A stretch of 64,000 bases of DNA from Epiperipatus broadwayi (GCA_028023455.1 JAQFVV010000031.1:8734093-8798092); one strand, 5' to 3'; counted from the first letter of the stretch, positions 1-11,311 are shown. A program made the numbers and translations. The notes: generated by a model not told the origin, from the letters alone.

Positions 1-250
1 AGAAGGTCTTGTTCGTTGGTTTCTCTTGTTGGTCTTGGATAAAAATAATATATCCAAGATCGCTCTACGTTGAAGTAATTCGGCATGTCGGAGTGAACCA
101 GAGCTTTTGAAGACATTGTCCCTGGAGATGTGTACCAGAAAAGCTTTCGTGACTGACTAGGAGAATGGACCGCAAGATCAACTAATAATCAAAGGCCGTG
201 AGGTCATTTTAACTCCGAAAAACTATGCATAGTTATCTACAACCATCGTG
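1..250. other. less AT-rich unidentified segment
   Basis: The first 250 bases are visibly richer in G and C than the following kilobase and read as broken coding-like sequence in two frames, with phrases such as PGDVYQKSF and GEWTARS separated by stops. This could be the tail of a decayed retroelement or of a gene to the left of the window. No family could be assigned. From 250 to about 960 there is only AT-rich sequence with nothing recognisable. Confidence 0.25.
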
Positions 251-976
251 ATTTCACTAAAACTTACCGGTAAGTTATGCTTCATTATCCTGATTGTGAC
301 AAATTTAAGCGTTCGCAAACAATTCTTAAAAATATATGTATAAAAGGATCCCAATAGTGACTTTAATTTAATTGATCAAGAGACTCTTATTTAATCAAGA
401 ACTTTTTAATTGTTTAACTGTTATTATTTTTTATTAATATTTCACATCTGAATTAAATGGGTTCTCTCCAATTTATTTGATAAATAATTGCCTTTCAAAT
501 TTTATTTTTTAATCTATTAGAATAAAAAAATATTTCTAATACCAATTTTCATTTGTGCGGTTATTAATATTATTTTAGTGATGTTTAAATATATAATTTA
601 TCTTTGCCAATGTGTTTAATAAATTCCAGGAATAATAATATTTTAAAAAAATAATTCTCATTATGGTATGATGCAATACCGATTAGTTTAAAAATATTTT
701 CTTTTTTTTATTTGCAAGACGTGCTGGTGACAGATTTCAGTGGTCTCTTTAGAATAAAGGACCTGACACCCATATTGAATAAATTAAAAGTGGATTCTGT
801 CAATAGCATAATTCTCAACTATTAATAGGCCAAGTTGATCAGGAAATATAGCTATGTTTTTAGAATAGAAATACAACTTTCTTCTTTTTTGACATAGCTT
901 GATCAACTTGCACGCAGTTTATATTAGCGTGTAGAGGCCTAACAAAACGGAAAAATTTATAATATATATATATATG

Positions 977-1396
977 TGTGTGTGTTTACCAGTTGTATGA
1001 GATGAGTGGATAGCTGAAGGGATCTTTCCTATATTATATCTAAACCCCAAGTATATATAAGTTATGTACTTGTATTCAAATATTATAAGATTTAGCTTTA
1101 TCCTGTCCATCTGTCCTATGTATTTACATGGACAAGATCTTATATATGAAGGGTCAGAGAGATTTAAAATCAACATGGGAATGACAATAATGACATCAAC
1201 AAGGGATTTGGGCATTCCATATTTTAGATTTTCAATGGTATGGTTGGCTCAAGTTTTGGAGTATGGAATAGATTGAAGGCTGTCCTTTAAAGTTTAAAGA
1301 TTTGCTTTCTTAATATAAACCAATCACAAATTATATACATGTGTGTTAGATATAATGATCTTGACAAATTGGTGAGTGCTGGTTCAGCATGATATA
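977..1396. repeat. foldback family F2, partial copy
   Basis: The block runs from a (TA)n(TG)n tract at 961-984 to another (TA)n at 1391-1407. Its left part (gatagctgaaggga and neighbours) is the reverse complement of the centre of the F2 foldback at 18555-19245. Its right part shares long colinear stretches with that element's right arm, including aacatggg.atgacaataat and taaagtttaaagattt, and ends in gtgagtgctggttcagcat. There is no coding potential. It is best read as one half of an inverted-repeat element whose other arm is missing. Confidence 0.6.
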
Positions 1397-1438
1397 TATA
1401 TATATATGTTGATACGAAGGTTTTCACGAGTTGCATAT

Positions 1439-1514
1439 ATAAAAGACATATTTTGCGGGTTCATCCGTGTTAAAATATTTTAACACGGATGAACCCGCAA
1501 AATATGTCTTTTAT
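1439..1514. repeat. perfect 76-bp palindrome of PLE termini
   Basis: Two 38-bp arms are exact reverse complements with no spacer; the centre lies between 1476 and 1477. Each arm contains the terminal motif of the Penelope-like elements at 37-42 kb (acatattttgcgggttcatc followed by cgtgttaaaa). So two copies of a PLE end are joined head to head. The segment is flanked by (TA)n-rich DNA. Confidence 0.85.
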
Positions 1515-2740
1515 TTATATATATCATAACTTATTTTTAATATTATAAGTCTGCTTGGACTACAATGATTAATATTAATATAACTAATAATTGTTGTGCC
1601 AGAAGGATTAAAAATAAATGTTTGGGGCAAATGACTAAAATATAATGTGACTCTTCTAGAATTGCATCATATACGTTACTCTTGAATTAGTTTAAGTATT
1701 CTCATGCTTGATTATTAACTGCAAAACTCATTTCTTTCCATCATAACTATAAACTAATACACTTAGTAGTATGAAATACAAATATATTTTAGTTTCTGAT
1801 TCATTAAATGCAATCTATTTATAATTATAACATATGATCATAAATCTTCATCAATTAATAATAAAGAGAAAAACCACGCTTTCTGGGAAAAGTGCTTATA
1901 TAAACTTTAAGTAACAAAACTAATGCCAATAATAATCAAACTGATAGAAACTACTTTTTTACTTTTTTCTACACGCAACTAAATAAACTTACAGCTTGCA
2001 CAAATATATGAGTATTAATTTAAATAAATATTAATTAGATAATATTAAAATCTCATAAACACGTTTATATATAAACTATAATGTTTAATTCCTGTATTTT
2101 GTCTTTTTTCTTTTTAAGAAGAACAAATAAAATAAAAATATTAATAATATTTTCCCCAATGCAATGCATTATTATTTTCTGTAAATATGTAAACATAAAT
2201 CCAACTTCTATTATCTAATTAATTAAATCCAACTTCTATTTATATATTGGCCTATTTCCTTTATTTAATAGTAAGTATTTAATGTCTAGAAAAAAATTAA
2301 CTTTATTAACATTTTCCAATTACATTTAACTGTTACTAAAGTTATTTTTTTTAAAGACTTTCAATACTTAATATTAGATGAGGGAATAACTAAAATACCA
2401 TAATCACAAATTTTCCGAAAAACAATAAATCCCACTATGTATTTAATTACAGAATTACTTTACAAAATGATATATAATAATATAACAGCTTTGGCCATTC
2501 TTTATCACCAATTAAAATCTTCTTAAACGTATCTATTAAGCTATTAATATAGGTATCTAACAAGGAAAATGAAATATTTATAGATGCAAATTTTGTTTTT
2601 ATTGGGAACCTTCTTTATGTTTTATTTTTTAATCAATTTTATTTAGAGTTTCCCCTTCTGATGGTTTGGGTTAAATCATGTAACTCATTTTTATTCTACT
2701 TTTTGAATGGATTTTATCTGAATTTTTAACGTGTTCAGTG
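1515..2740. other. AT-rich DNA, nothing recognised
   Basis: About 1.2 kb of low-complexity AT-rich sequence without a long reading frame, a tRNA-like box or an obvious inverted repeat. A short direct repeat (taaatccaacttctatt) occurs at about 2199 and 2224. I see no gene here. Confidence 0.6.
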
Positions 2741-3560
2741 TCAATACTAATACAATGTATTGATGCAATATTTCAATGTTGGACCAGCATATCAGTATTG
2801 GAAGGTCGCATTAATAATTTTTATTAGTCACGCATTAGACTAGAGATTATCCAGTAATGAATAATATTTCTCTAGTCTAATTTTTAATAACCACCCTCAT
2901 GCAAGGTAGGGAATGTGTTTCTATGCACATTTGACTCCTTATGGAATCATAAACATATGATCAAAGATATGTGGAAAACGTCTATGATTTCCAACATGCA
3001 CATTTTGTGCTGAACTAAGATTCATCAGTTGGTCCAGACCACAATCTCTTACACATATATTTATCATTGTTCAGTATATATAGATAGCAGGGTAGTGAAA
3101 CAACTTATGAATGCTGATTCAGCATGAAATGTGCAACTTCGACATCATAGATCTTTTCTCACAAGATTTTGATCGTATATTTATGATTACATATATCTAC
3201 ATATTGCATGAAAGTGATGTAATGAAAATTACACTGCAAAAATAAATATTCATTATTGGATAATCTATAGTCTAATGCACAACTAATAAAAAAATATTAA
3301 TATAGTTTAAACAAATGATTCTGATGGCTGCATATTTGACACATCAATTAAACTGTAGTACTTTACAATCTATATATAATGAACAATGATAAATGTATAG
3401 GTAAGAAATTGTAATCTAGGCCAACTGATGAGTGCTGGTTCAGCATGAAATGTGCATTTTGAAGATCATAGAACTTTTTCACATCTTTGATCATATAAAA
3501 GTGGATAGAAAACATTACCTATATTGCCTGGTAGTGGTATAATGAAACTTACCCTACAGA
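2740..3560. repeat. nested inverted-repeat cluster (family F4)
   Basis: Several interlocking inverted repeats are visible. The stretch 2832-2869 (gcattagactagagattatc onward) pairs with 3241-3279. The segment around 2890-3080, in reverse complement, resembles both 3105-3240 and 3370-3540; all share the signature gctg.ttcagcatgaaatgtgca followed by ttgatc. A smaller hairpin lies inside the left part (attagactagaga at 2835 and tctctagtctaat at 2868). The same ttcagcat signature ends the F2 copies at 1370-1396 and near 51970, so F4 and F2 may share termini. No reading frame is present. The 3561-4045 stretch beyond it shows nothing recognisable. Confidence 0.55.
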
Positions 3561-4045
3561 AATATTATAGCGTTCAAATTGTTTCTGTAAATTTTGAGCG
3601 ATGCATAATAGATGGGGCTATATACTTTTTTTTTATTAAAAACAGATTTTATTTAATCTAATGACTGATACACTAAAGAGTAACAGGTATTAAAGAAATT
3701 TCATGGACATTTACAAATAATTAAAATTGGAAGAAAAAGAAGTGAAGGACAAAATCTTAATTTGTCTAGATTGTTTGCATAAAATTTACATTTTAACTAA
3801 AATAGAATTATTGCAACCATTTTTTATTTATTTTTGCCACATGAATTTCTTTCCCAAATTGTTATTGTACATGTATTAAGCATAGAGAACAATGCAATTT
3901 CAAAATTGTCTAGCCTAATAGGGTTTGCAGCCACATTTCAAACCAAATTTAAATCTGTTCAGTAATTTTTTAAATGACACTCAAACAAATAGACAAACAG
4001 ACACTAGATGGCACTTACATTAATTTAACTTGCATTCTTAATAGT

Positions 4046-4582
4046 GTTTTCATATAATAAGTACAATGCCATTAGAATGGTTTGGAAGAGAATGGCAGTG
4101 GCAGGGTTAACATATGGTAATGATGCATTATGTGATAGTAAAGGGGTATTAGAAAACTTAGAGAGAGTATAAAGAAAAGTAGGAAGACATGTATTACATG
4201 CTTATGTGTGGACAGTAAAAGAGGCAATTCGAGAAGAAATGAGATGGCCAAGTGTTTATATGAGAGATGAAAAAAGCAAAATGAAAATGTTCAGTAGATT
4301 GCAGTTTATGGATAATAAGAGAATAACCAAAATAGTTTTTAATTGGGTTATGAGTAAAGAGAAAGCAATAGGATGGGTGAGAAAGGTATTATGATATGCA
4401 GAAGATTTGGATAAAAAAATTATGTCAGTATACTTATACAAAACGTGAGTTGATTATATTAAAAGAATTATTGAGTGTTATAGTGGCTTTAAGGAATGGC
4501 ATAGAAAAATAGATGCATTAATAAAGAATAACAAGTTGGAGTGATGAAGAACTAGTATGGAGAGTAAAATGAGTTTATATAT
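4046..4582 (+). pseudogene. non-LTR retrotransposon ORF, left half (RT thumb region)
   Basis: In one frame the translation gives a run typical of the region downstream of the reverse transcriptase palm of non-LTR elements: AVAGLTYG (the usual 'LYG' motif), then LENLERV, GRHVLH, then an arginine-rich stretch ending in KMFSRLQFMDNKRITK and FKEWHRKIDALIKNNKLE. Stops interrupt it at about 4169, 4392, 4446 and 4543. The copy is 5'-truncated at about 4046. The frame resumes at 7727 after a large insertion. The exact clade is not certain. Confidence 0.65.
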
Positions 4583-4590
4583 ATATATAA

Positions 4591-5268
4591 TAAACAAAAC
4601 AAGTTATAAATTTTGTAACTTGCTTATAGCTTGAATTTTATGATCACTAGATGGAGCTTTACCAATAGATCACTATCAAGCTTTGTTTACATAAATGCTG
4701 TGAGAGACAGAATTCGATATCTTTTTCAAATTGTCTCCAACCTTTAAACCATGCTTTCAAGCTAGTTGGCTCACGTCAGTAAACAGTAGGAAGACTAGAA
4801 ACTAGATCTAAACACCAACTCTGCAATCAGCATTTATGAAACACATTTCTATCAGCTTGAAAGCATAAATTTTTCAGATACGTAAATATTTTCAAATCCA
4901 GTTTTTGTTTATCATAAATGTACCCTTGAATGTTTTTGCAATACTATAGATTGCAGAGGCTTTTACTATATGATGAAACTGAACTGAATTAGGACCCATA
5001 TAGCTATCTAGTTTGACTGGATTTGAAGATATTTACGTATCTGAAAAATTCATGCTTTCAAGCTGATAGAAAGGTTTCATAAATGCTGCAGAGTTAGTGT
5101 TTAGATCTAGTTTCTAGTTTTCCTACCCTTTACTGACATGAGCCAACTAGCTTGAAACCATGGTATAAAGGTTGGAGATAATTTAAAAGAGATATTGAAT
5201 TCTTCTCTCTCAGCGTTTGTGTAAACAAAGCTTGATAGTGGTCTATTGGTAAAGCTCCATCTAGTGAT
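4591..5268. repeat. foldback element, diverged relative of the 409-bp satellite
   Basis: The segment is one inverted repeat: tgatcactagatggagcttt near 4640 is repeated in reverse complement near 5250, and the match continues inward through the sequence around gatctag at 4805 and 5105 to a centre near 4950. Its order of motifs (hairpin with aacttgc, then agatgg.g.t.tacca, then gtttacataaa) is the same as in the 409-bp unit that follows, at lower identity. It looks like an older member of that family. It lies between (TA)n tracts at 4577-4590 and 5268-5282. Confidence 0.7.
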
Positions 5269-5280
5269 CATATATATATA

Positions 5281-6355
5281 TATGTCCACAGATGGCGTTC
5301 TACCAAAAACACCGATCAAGCGTATGTTTTGTTTACATAAACGTCAGAGTAGTTAGTATTCACTATCTCTAACTATAATTCCACTTTCAGATCATGATTT
5401 CAAGCTATTTGCTATCATCAGTGAAAGACAGGAATAAAGAAACTAGATCTAAATACAAACTCTGAGCGTTTATGAAACAATTTCTTTTCAGCTTGCAAGC
5501 GTGAATTTTTTAGACACGTAATGTCTTCAAACTCAGCACAGCAAACCAGATAGCTATATGGGTCTGATCTCAGTCCAGCATCACCACATAGTAGAAGCCT
5601 CTGCAATCTATATCATTGCAAGAAAGACCTCAAAGGTACATTTATGATAAACAAAAATGCAAGTTAAAAAACTTGCTAACGCTTGTATTTATGTCCACAG
5701 ATGGCGTTCTACCAAAAACACCGATCAAGCGTATGTTTTGTTTACATAAACGTCAGAGTAGTTAGTATTCACTATCTCTAACTATAATTCCACTTTCAGA
5801 TCATGATTTCAAGCTATTTGCTATCATCAGTGAAAGACAGGAATAAAGAAACTAGATCTAAATACAAACTCTGAGCGTTTATGAAACAATTTCTATTCAG
5901 CTTGCAAGCGTGAATTTTTTAGACACGTAATGTCTTCAAACTCAGCATAGCAAACCAGATAGCTATATGGGTCTGATCTCAGTTCAGCATCACCACATAG
6001 TAGAAGCCTCTGCAATCTATATCATTGCAAGAAAGACCTCAAAGGTACATTTATGATAAACAAAAATGCAAGTTAAAAAACTTGCTAACGCTTGTATTTA
6101 TGTCCACAGATGGCGTTCTACCAAAAACACCAATCAAGCGTATGTTTTGTTTACATAAACGTCAGAGTAGTTAGTATTCACTATCTCTAACTATAATTCC
6201 ACTTTCAGATCATGATTTCAAGCTATTTGCTATCATCAGTGAAAGACAGGAATAAAGAAACTAGATCTAAATACAAACTCTGAGCATTTATGAAACAACT
6301 TCTATTCAGCTTGCAAGCGTGAATTTTTTAGACACATAATGTCTTCAACCTCAGC
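5281..6355 (+). repeat. 409-bp satellite, about 2.6 direct units
   Basis: The unit begin tatgtccacagatggcgtt occurs at 5281, 5690 and 6099, an exact 409-bp period. The units are nearly identical to each other, differing by scattered single bases. Each contains a short hairpin (gcaagtt, aaaa, aacttgc) near its end. The third unit is broken off at about 6355, where the array switches to the opposite strand. The small open frames inside are chance. Confidence 0.9.
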
Positions 6356-7667
6356 ATATGCTTGATCAGTGTTTTTGGTAGAACGCCATCTGTGGACATA
6401 AATACAAGCGTTAGCAAGTTTTTTAACTTGCATTTTTGTTTATCATAAATGTACCTTTGAGGTCTTTCTTGCAATGATATAGATTGCAGAGGCTTTTACT
6501 ATGTGGTGATGCTGAACTGAGATCAGACCCATATAGCTATCTGGTTTTCTATGCTGAGTTTGAAGACATTACGTGTCTAAAAAATTCACGCTTGCAAGCT
6601 GAATAGAAATTGTTTCATAAACGCTCAGAGTTTGTATTTAGATCTAGTTTCTTTATTCCTGTCTTTCACTGATGATAGCAAATAGCTTGAAATCATGATC
6701 TGAAAGTGGAATTATAGTTAGAGATAGTGAATACTAACTACTCTGACATTTATGTAAACAAAACATATGCTTGATCGGTGTTTTTGGTAGAACGCCATCT
6801 GTGGACATAAATACAAGTGTTAGCAAGTTTTTTAACTTGCATTTTTGTTTATCATAAATGTGCCTTTGAGGTCTTTCTTGCAATGATATAGATTGCAGAG
6901 GCTTCTACTATGTGGTGATGCTGAACTGAGATCAGACCCATATAGCTATCTGGTTTGCTATGCTGAGTTTGAAGACATTACGTGTCTAAAAAATTCACGC
7001 TTGCAAGCTGAATAGAAATTGTTTCATAAACGCTCAGAGTTTGTATTTAGATCTAGTTTCTTTATTCCTGTCTTTCACTGATGATAGCAAATAGCTTGAA
7101 ATCATGATCTGAAAGTGGAATTATAGTTAGAGATAGTGAATACTAACTACTCTGACGTTTATGTAAACAAAACATATGCTTGATCGGTGTTTTTGGTAGA
7201 ACGCCTTCTGTGGACATAAATACAAGCATTAGCAAGTTTTTAACTTGCATTTTTGTTTATCATAAATGTACCTTTGAGGTCTTTCTTGCAATGATATAGA
7301 TTGCAGAGGCTTCTACTATGTGGTGATGCTGAACTGAGATCAGACCCATATAGCTATCTGGTTTGCTATGCTGAGTTTGAAGACATTACGTGTCTAAAAA
7401 ATTCATGCTTGCAAGCTGAATAGAAATTGTTTCATAAATGCTCAGAGTTTGTATTTAGATCTAGTTTCTTTATTCCTGTCTTTCACTGAAGATAGCAAAT
7501 AGCTTGAAATCATGATCTGGAAGTGGAATTATAGTTAGAGATAGTGAATACTAACTACTCTGACGTTTATGTAAACAAAACATACGCTTGATCGGTGTTT
7601 TTGGTAGAACGCCATCTGTGGACATAAATACAAGCGTTAGCAAGTTTTTTAACTTGCATTTTTGTTT
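6356..7667 (-). repeat. 409-bp satellite, about 3.2 inverted units
   Basis: This is the same unit in reverse complement. The mark tgtggacata ends at 6400, 6809, 7218 and 7626, so the period is 409, 409 and 408 bp (one base lost in a T-run). The last unit stops after aacttgcatttttgttta, where (TA)n begins. Together with 5281-6355 it forms a palindromic array with arms of more than 1 kb. Because the units are so similar, the array could be recent or homogenised. Confidence 0.9.
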
Positions 7668-7722
7668 ATATATATATATATATATAGAATATATGCATTA
7701 TTTGTTTATATATATATATATA
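7667..7722. repeat. twin (TA)n tract at insertion edge
   Basis: Two (TA)n runs (7667-7686 and 7707-7722) are separated by a 20-bp spacer and mark the right edge of the satellite insertion. The spacer end and the sequence before the first run both read tttgttta, so the region may hold a small duplication. Confidence 0.8.
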
Positions 7723-7726
7723 AACA

Positions 7727-8215
7727 GAATATTGGGTGTGAGTTAATTTATGATAATAGCAAGGAAAGTAGTTTACTATTTAAGGCTCAAACAAGATCTT
7801 TAACAACAAAGAAATATGCACATAAATGGGAAAATGTGGGTGATTTACTCTATAAGTTGTGTAAAGAAGGCATAGAAAGTATTAGGCATCTGATAATTGA
7901 ATGTAAATTCCTGAAAGCAGAAAGGGTACACATAATGAAGTTATGGAAGAATAAATATAAACAAAGTGATTATATAGAAAATGGGTTATTGGTTTTTTGT
8001 GCTGGGTTTGGGAAAAGATAAGGGTAATTTAGATATAAAGGCTATGGAATTGACAAAGATTATGTTGTGGAAATGAGATGTAGCAGGATAGAGAAGAATA
8101 TGGGAAAACTTAGGGTGAGGAATGGAAAGGAAGGTAATGTGACTAACAGATTTCTCTGGCATAATGTGTGAGAGCTTTCTGACTCTGTATAAGGAGAAAT
8201 CGCAGTGCATCACAT
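7727..8215 (+). pseudogene. non-LTR retrotransposon ORF, right half (C-terminal zinc-knuckle region)
   Basis: The translation continues the left half in the same frame: NIGCELIYDNSKESSLLFKA, then a segment with C...GIESIRHLIIEC...ER, matching the Cys/His-containing C-terminal region that follows the reverse transcriptase in many non-LTR elements. The frame is open from 7662 to 8021 apart from its AT-repeat start. After the stop come further decayed codons and a 3' end in cacatcacatcat, a simple-repeat tail typical of several non-LTR clades. The element was split by the 4591-7722 insertion. Confidence 0.65.
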
Positions 8216-8794
8216 CACATCATATTGTTGTTTTATTTGTGCTTCTTGATATAAACAAAAAATATTGCATTGGAAAAAGACATCTGTTTCCTAATGTAGG
8301 AATGTTAGTCAGATAAAAATAAATAAAAGCTGTTCATCTTAAGAATAAAAATGAAAAGTAAAAAATGTTTATTTCAAATACTGGAAGTACAGAAATATTT
8401 TGTACCTTTTTAGTTTTTTTATTTAAATATGAATAGCTTTTTGTTTGTGATAAGTGATTTCAAAATTAATGATACAGGAATAGAGTTTATTAGCAAAACA
8501 TCAGCTGCAAAATAACCAAACACGAAAAAATAAAACCAATATAAATAAAACAATTTTATGTTTTTATTTAATTTGATGATTAATGCACTTCAAAGCAAAA
8601 AAAAAATTTTTTTTTTCTATAGATTATTTAGTTTGATTACAAACATTCTTAAAAAAATGCAATAAATTTAACAAAGTTCAATTGAAATTTTACCAACTAT
8701 ACAACAAAATATCAATATAGTTGTAATATTATTTCATACTTAATAATTTCTTCTTTTAAAATATATTAGGTAAAAATATTGATCTGATTAATTA

Positions 8795-8805
8795 ATTTGT
8801 AAATG

Positions 8806-8846
<41 letters not shown>

Positions 8847-8858
8847 ACATTTACAAAT
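8795..8858. repeat. (TA)n-centred palindrome
   Basis: atttgtaaatgtctcata at 8795-8812 is mirrored by tataagacatttacaaat at 8841-8858 with one mismatch; the centre is (TA)n. A second (TA)n run follows at 8869-8899. The whole can fold into a long cruciform. The rest of 8220-9849 is AT-rich DNA in which I recognise nothing. Confidence 0.8.
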
Positions 8859-8865
8859 CTATATA

Positions 8866-8900
<35 letters not shown>

Positions 8901-9952
8901 CAAGCAAAATTATAGTTATTTTTTGTTTTGTTTTGTTTTTTTTTGCTTTTTAATATATTATGCATTTCAATCGAATTTTTTTAAGTTTTATATTTTTTTT
9001 TATTTATGAAAAGTAATATATATCTAGTACAAATATTTTATCATGAGTATGAGAAACCAACATATATTTTTCCCCTCATTGAATCAGTCCAGAAGTGAAT
9101 TGAGTGAATTTTATCAGTTTCTGCCTTTTATAAAATTGCTACAGAAAAGATCATTATCCAATTGTGCAATTATATGCTGAGTATATAGATTTATTTTTAG
9201 TAATATTGCTTTTAAATACAAGGTATTTATTCAATAATATGACAATTTTATATGCATATTATTTTAGAATAAAATAATAATGTAATCAGTTTTTAAGCAA
9301 TCATTTCCTTTTTTGATCTTGCTTTAAAGAGCACTAAATTGGTGCAACTCATCATATTCAAAAATAAATGTTTTAAAGTTAAAAAATCATAGCATAGTTA
9401 CTGTATTATTTCTAAAAAACTTTGCTGATATTCTTTTTTTAAACTAAAAAGTAATATTAATGACCTTTATTTTCCAAAAATACCACAGTATCACCAACAT
9501 AATTCTTTAATTTTTATCTAATCAGATAAACAAAATATGCAATTTAATTTTTGTGTTAATATTTCAAAAGAAAAAATATTAGTAAAAAATACTGTCGTTA
9601 AATAACTATTTTTCCAAAATTTTTGTAAAACAAAAAAATAAACTTAATAAAAATCTATATTTTGTATTAAAAAAAATGGAGATTTATATAGTATAAATTC
9701 AAATATGCATACATGCTTATATATTACCCTCTGTATTCTATATGTACAAAGTGCATGCAATCCATTAAATAGCAAAATATTCAGAAATGTGGGATCTAAG
9801 TTAGAATAACAAAAAAAGGAATTACTAGGTTTTGGCTAAGTAATTATTACACCCAGGACTCGTTTTATGGGACTTTTTTAATGCAATTTTGAAGTTAAAC
9901 AATTCATGTTTCTTCTTAATATCTTTGTATATGGTTTTCTTTTATGTGATAA

Positions 9953-10080
9953 AAATTATTAGATCAGAAGTCAAGCTCCGATAATGTGCTATCATTGTAA
10001 ATATTATAAATTGTGTGCACTCACACATCATATTTAAAGTAATAGCACATTATCAGAGTACAACTTCCATCTAATAATTT
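9953..10080. repeat. 128-bp hairpin (MITE-like) nested in the Tigger-like element
   Basis: aaattattagat at the left end is the exact reverse complement of the right end, and the match continues inward with gaagt and gataatgtgctat. The arms are about 40 bp with a ~45-bp loop. It lies wholly inside the Tigger-like element, so it inserted later or is part of its internal sequence. Confidence 0.7.
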
Positions 10081-10599
10081 CAATATTTTCAGTGCTTTAT
10101 AATAGTACTATAATAGATTTTATGCAATAAAAAAGTTCATAATTTACTTAAAATCAGGATTTCCCCATTTTATATACACATATTAAATTTTACAAGATTA
10201 TAATGTAAATATGTTTAAATGTTATAGATGCCTATACTATGCATGTTGTTGTTTTTGCATTTTAAATCACAATCTATTTTTGCTTTGAAAAAAACAGTAT
10301 TTAATAAAATAATCATTTAGTATCCATAAGTTTATTTTTAAAAGGTGAGTAACAGCAGTGGGCACAATTCAATTTGACAATATAATTAACAATTTAAAAA
10401 TTATGTATTGTGATCTGAAATTAATGTGATGCAAAACAATGAAAATTGATTTTTAAATTGAATTGACAATTAAAAAATTAAAGACAAAAATAAGAATTTA
10501 ATTTTTAATTGTTAGTTTTGATTAAATTTTGCTCAATAGTGATGAATAGGTGTCTTTTTATTATCATAAGTCTAAGTTCTTATTTTTATTTTAAACTTT

Positions 10600-10770
10600 T
10601 AGTTTACCCTAATGGAGAGGGAAAAACACCCAAGAAAAGAATTTCTTTGGAAATAATTTTTTTTATTTTAGATTGCTTAGTGAAATGGAAAGGATCAACA
10701 GCAATTGGAAAACATTTTAGTTTAAGCAAGTGTACTATAAGAGCAATTAAAAAAATGAAGTTGATGCTAG
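10600..10770 (+). pseudogene. pogo/CENP-B-type helix-turn-helix fragment of a transposase
   Basis: The translation KTPKKRISLE, DCLVKWKGSTAIGKHFSLSK, CTIRAIKK fits the N-terminal Psq/CENP-B-type helix-turn-helix of Tigger/pogo transposases (basic patch, 'sle.K..ild.l..g.s...ia..f.ls.sTir.I'). It would bind the terminal repeats. The copy keeps roughly the first 50-60 residues and then runs into unrelated sequence; the second helix-turn-helix and the DDE domain are missing. It sits centrally inside the 9850-11189 element, which supports the call. Confidence 0.65.
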
Positions 10771-11230
10771 TTGTATTTCTTCTTATGACGAATCTGATGT
10801 CTTACTAGTTCACAAATAAACTTGCTTATCTTTAAATAGCTATAATGATTAAAATACTGTACATGTATGAAAAAAGGAAAAATATTGTAAATTATGCATA
10901 AAAATATATTGTTTTGAATAAAATTAAATATTGTAGTTAATAAAAAAAGGAAAAAAAAGTTTGTCTTGTATACATTTTTTTCACATTTGAAATTTTTTAT
11001 TACACATATTTTATTTCCTTTTTATGCAAATTTTAAAGTAATTTTATGTTGTTATTTTGCTTTTATGCAATTTTCAAAAATTACAATTTGTATCCTCCAT
11101 TTTTCAAGGTAAGTTGTCTATTTTTATGTGATTACTTTTGTGTGCATTTTCTGAGGAACCTATCTACTGCATAAAATGAGACCCAGGTGTATTTGATTAA
11201 TATAAGGTATTACAATATTAATATGTTTAA

Positions 11231-11270
11231 TATATATATATATATATATATATTAATATATATTATATAT

Positions 11271-11306
<36 letters not shown>
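11231..11306. repeat. twin (TA)n tract
   Basis: Two (TA)n runs (11231-11253 and 11273-11306) are separated by a short AT-only spacer with tattaata and tattatatata. They lie just outside the right end of the Tigger-like element. Confidence 0.85.

Positions 11307-11311
<5 letters not shown>

Larger units (their letters stand above)
9850..11189 (+). mobile_element. Tigger/pogo-like DNA transposon, internally deleted
   Basis: The element has terminal inverted repeats CACCCAGGACTCGTTTTATG (left) and, read inward from the right end, CACCTGGGTCTCATTTTATG. Both are flanked by TA (9848-9849 and 11190-11191), the target duplication expected of Tc1/mariner/pogo elements. The left terminus resembles the vertebrate Tigger terminus (CAGG...CTCGTTTTAT). 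The inside keeps only an N-terminal transposase fragment (10600-10770) and a nested hairpin (9953-10080); the DDE catalytic part is absent. At 1,340 bp it is about half the length of an autonomous Tigger, so it is non-autonomous. Confidence 0.75.

Noticed and set aside
1-250. Integrase C-terminus of an LTR retrotransposon
   Set aside because: Phrases such as PGDVYQKSF are suggestive, but frames are broken and no further motif of the family is visible.
5281-7667. CRISPR-like array
   Set aside because: The repeats are 409 bp units in both orientations without unique spacers, in eukaryotic DNA; this is satellite DNA.
7986-8213. 75-codon minus-strand frame over the end of the LINE remnant
   Set aside because: It lies antisense to a recognised LINE C-terminus and 3' tail.
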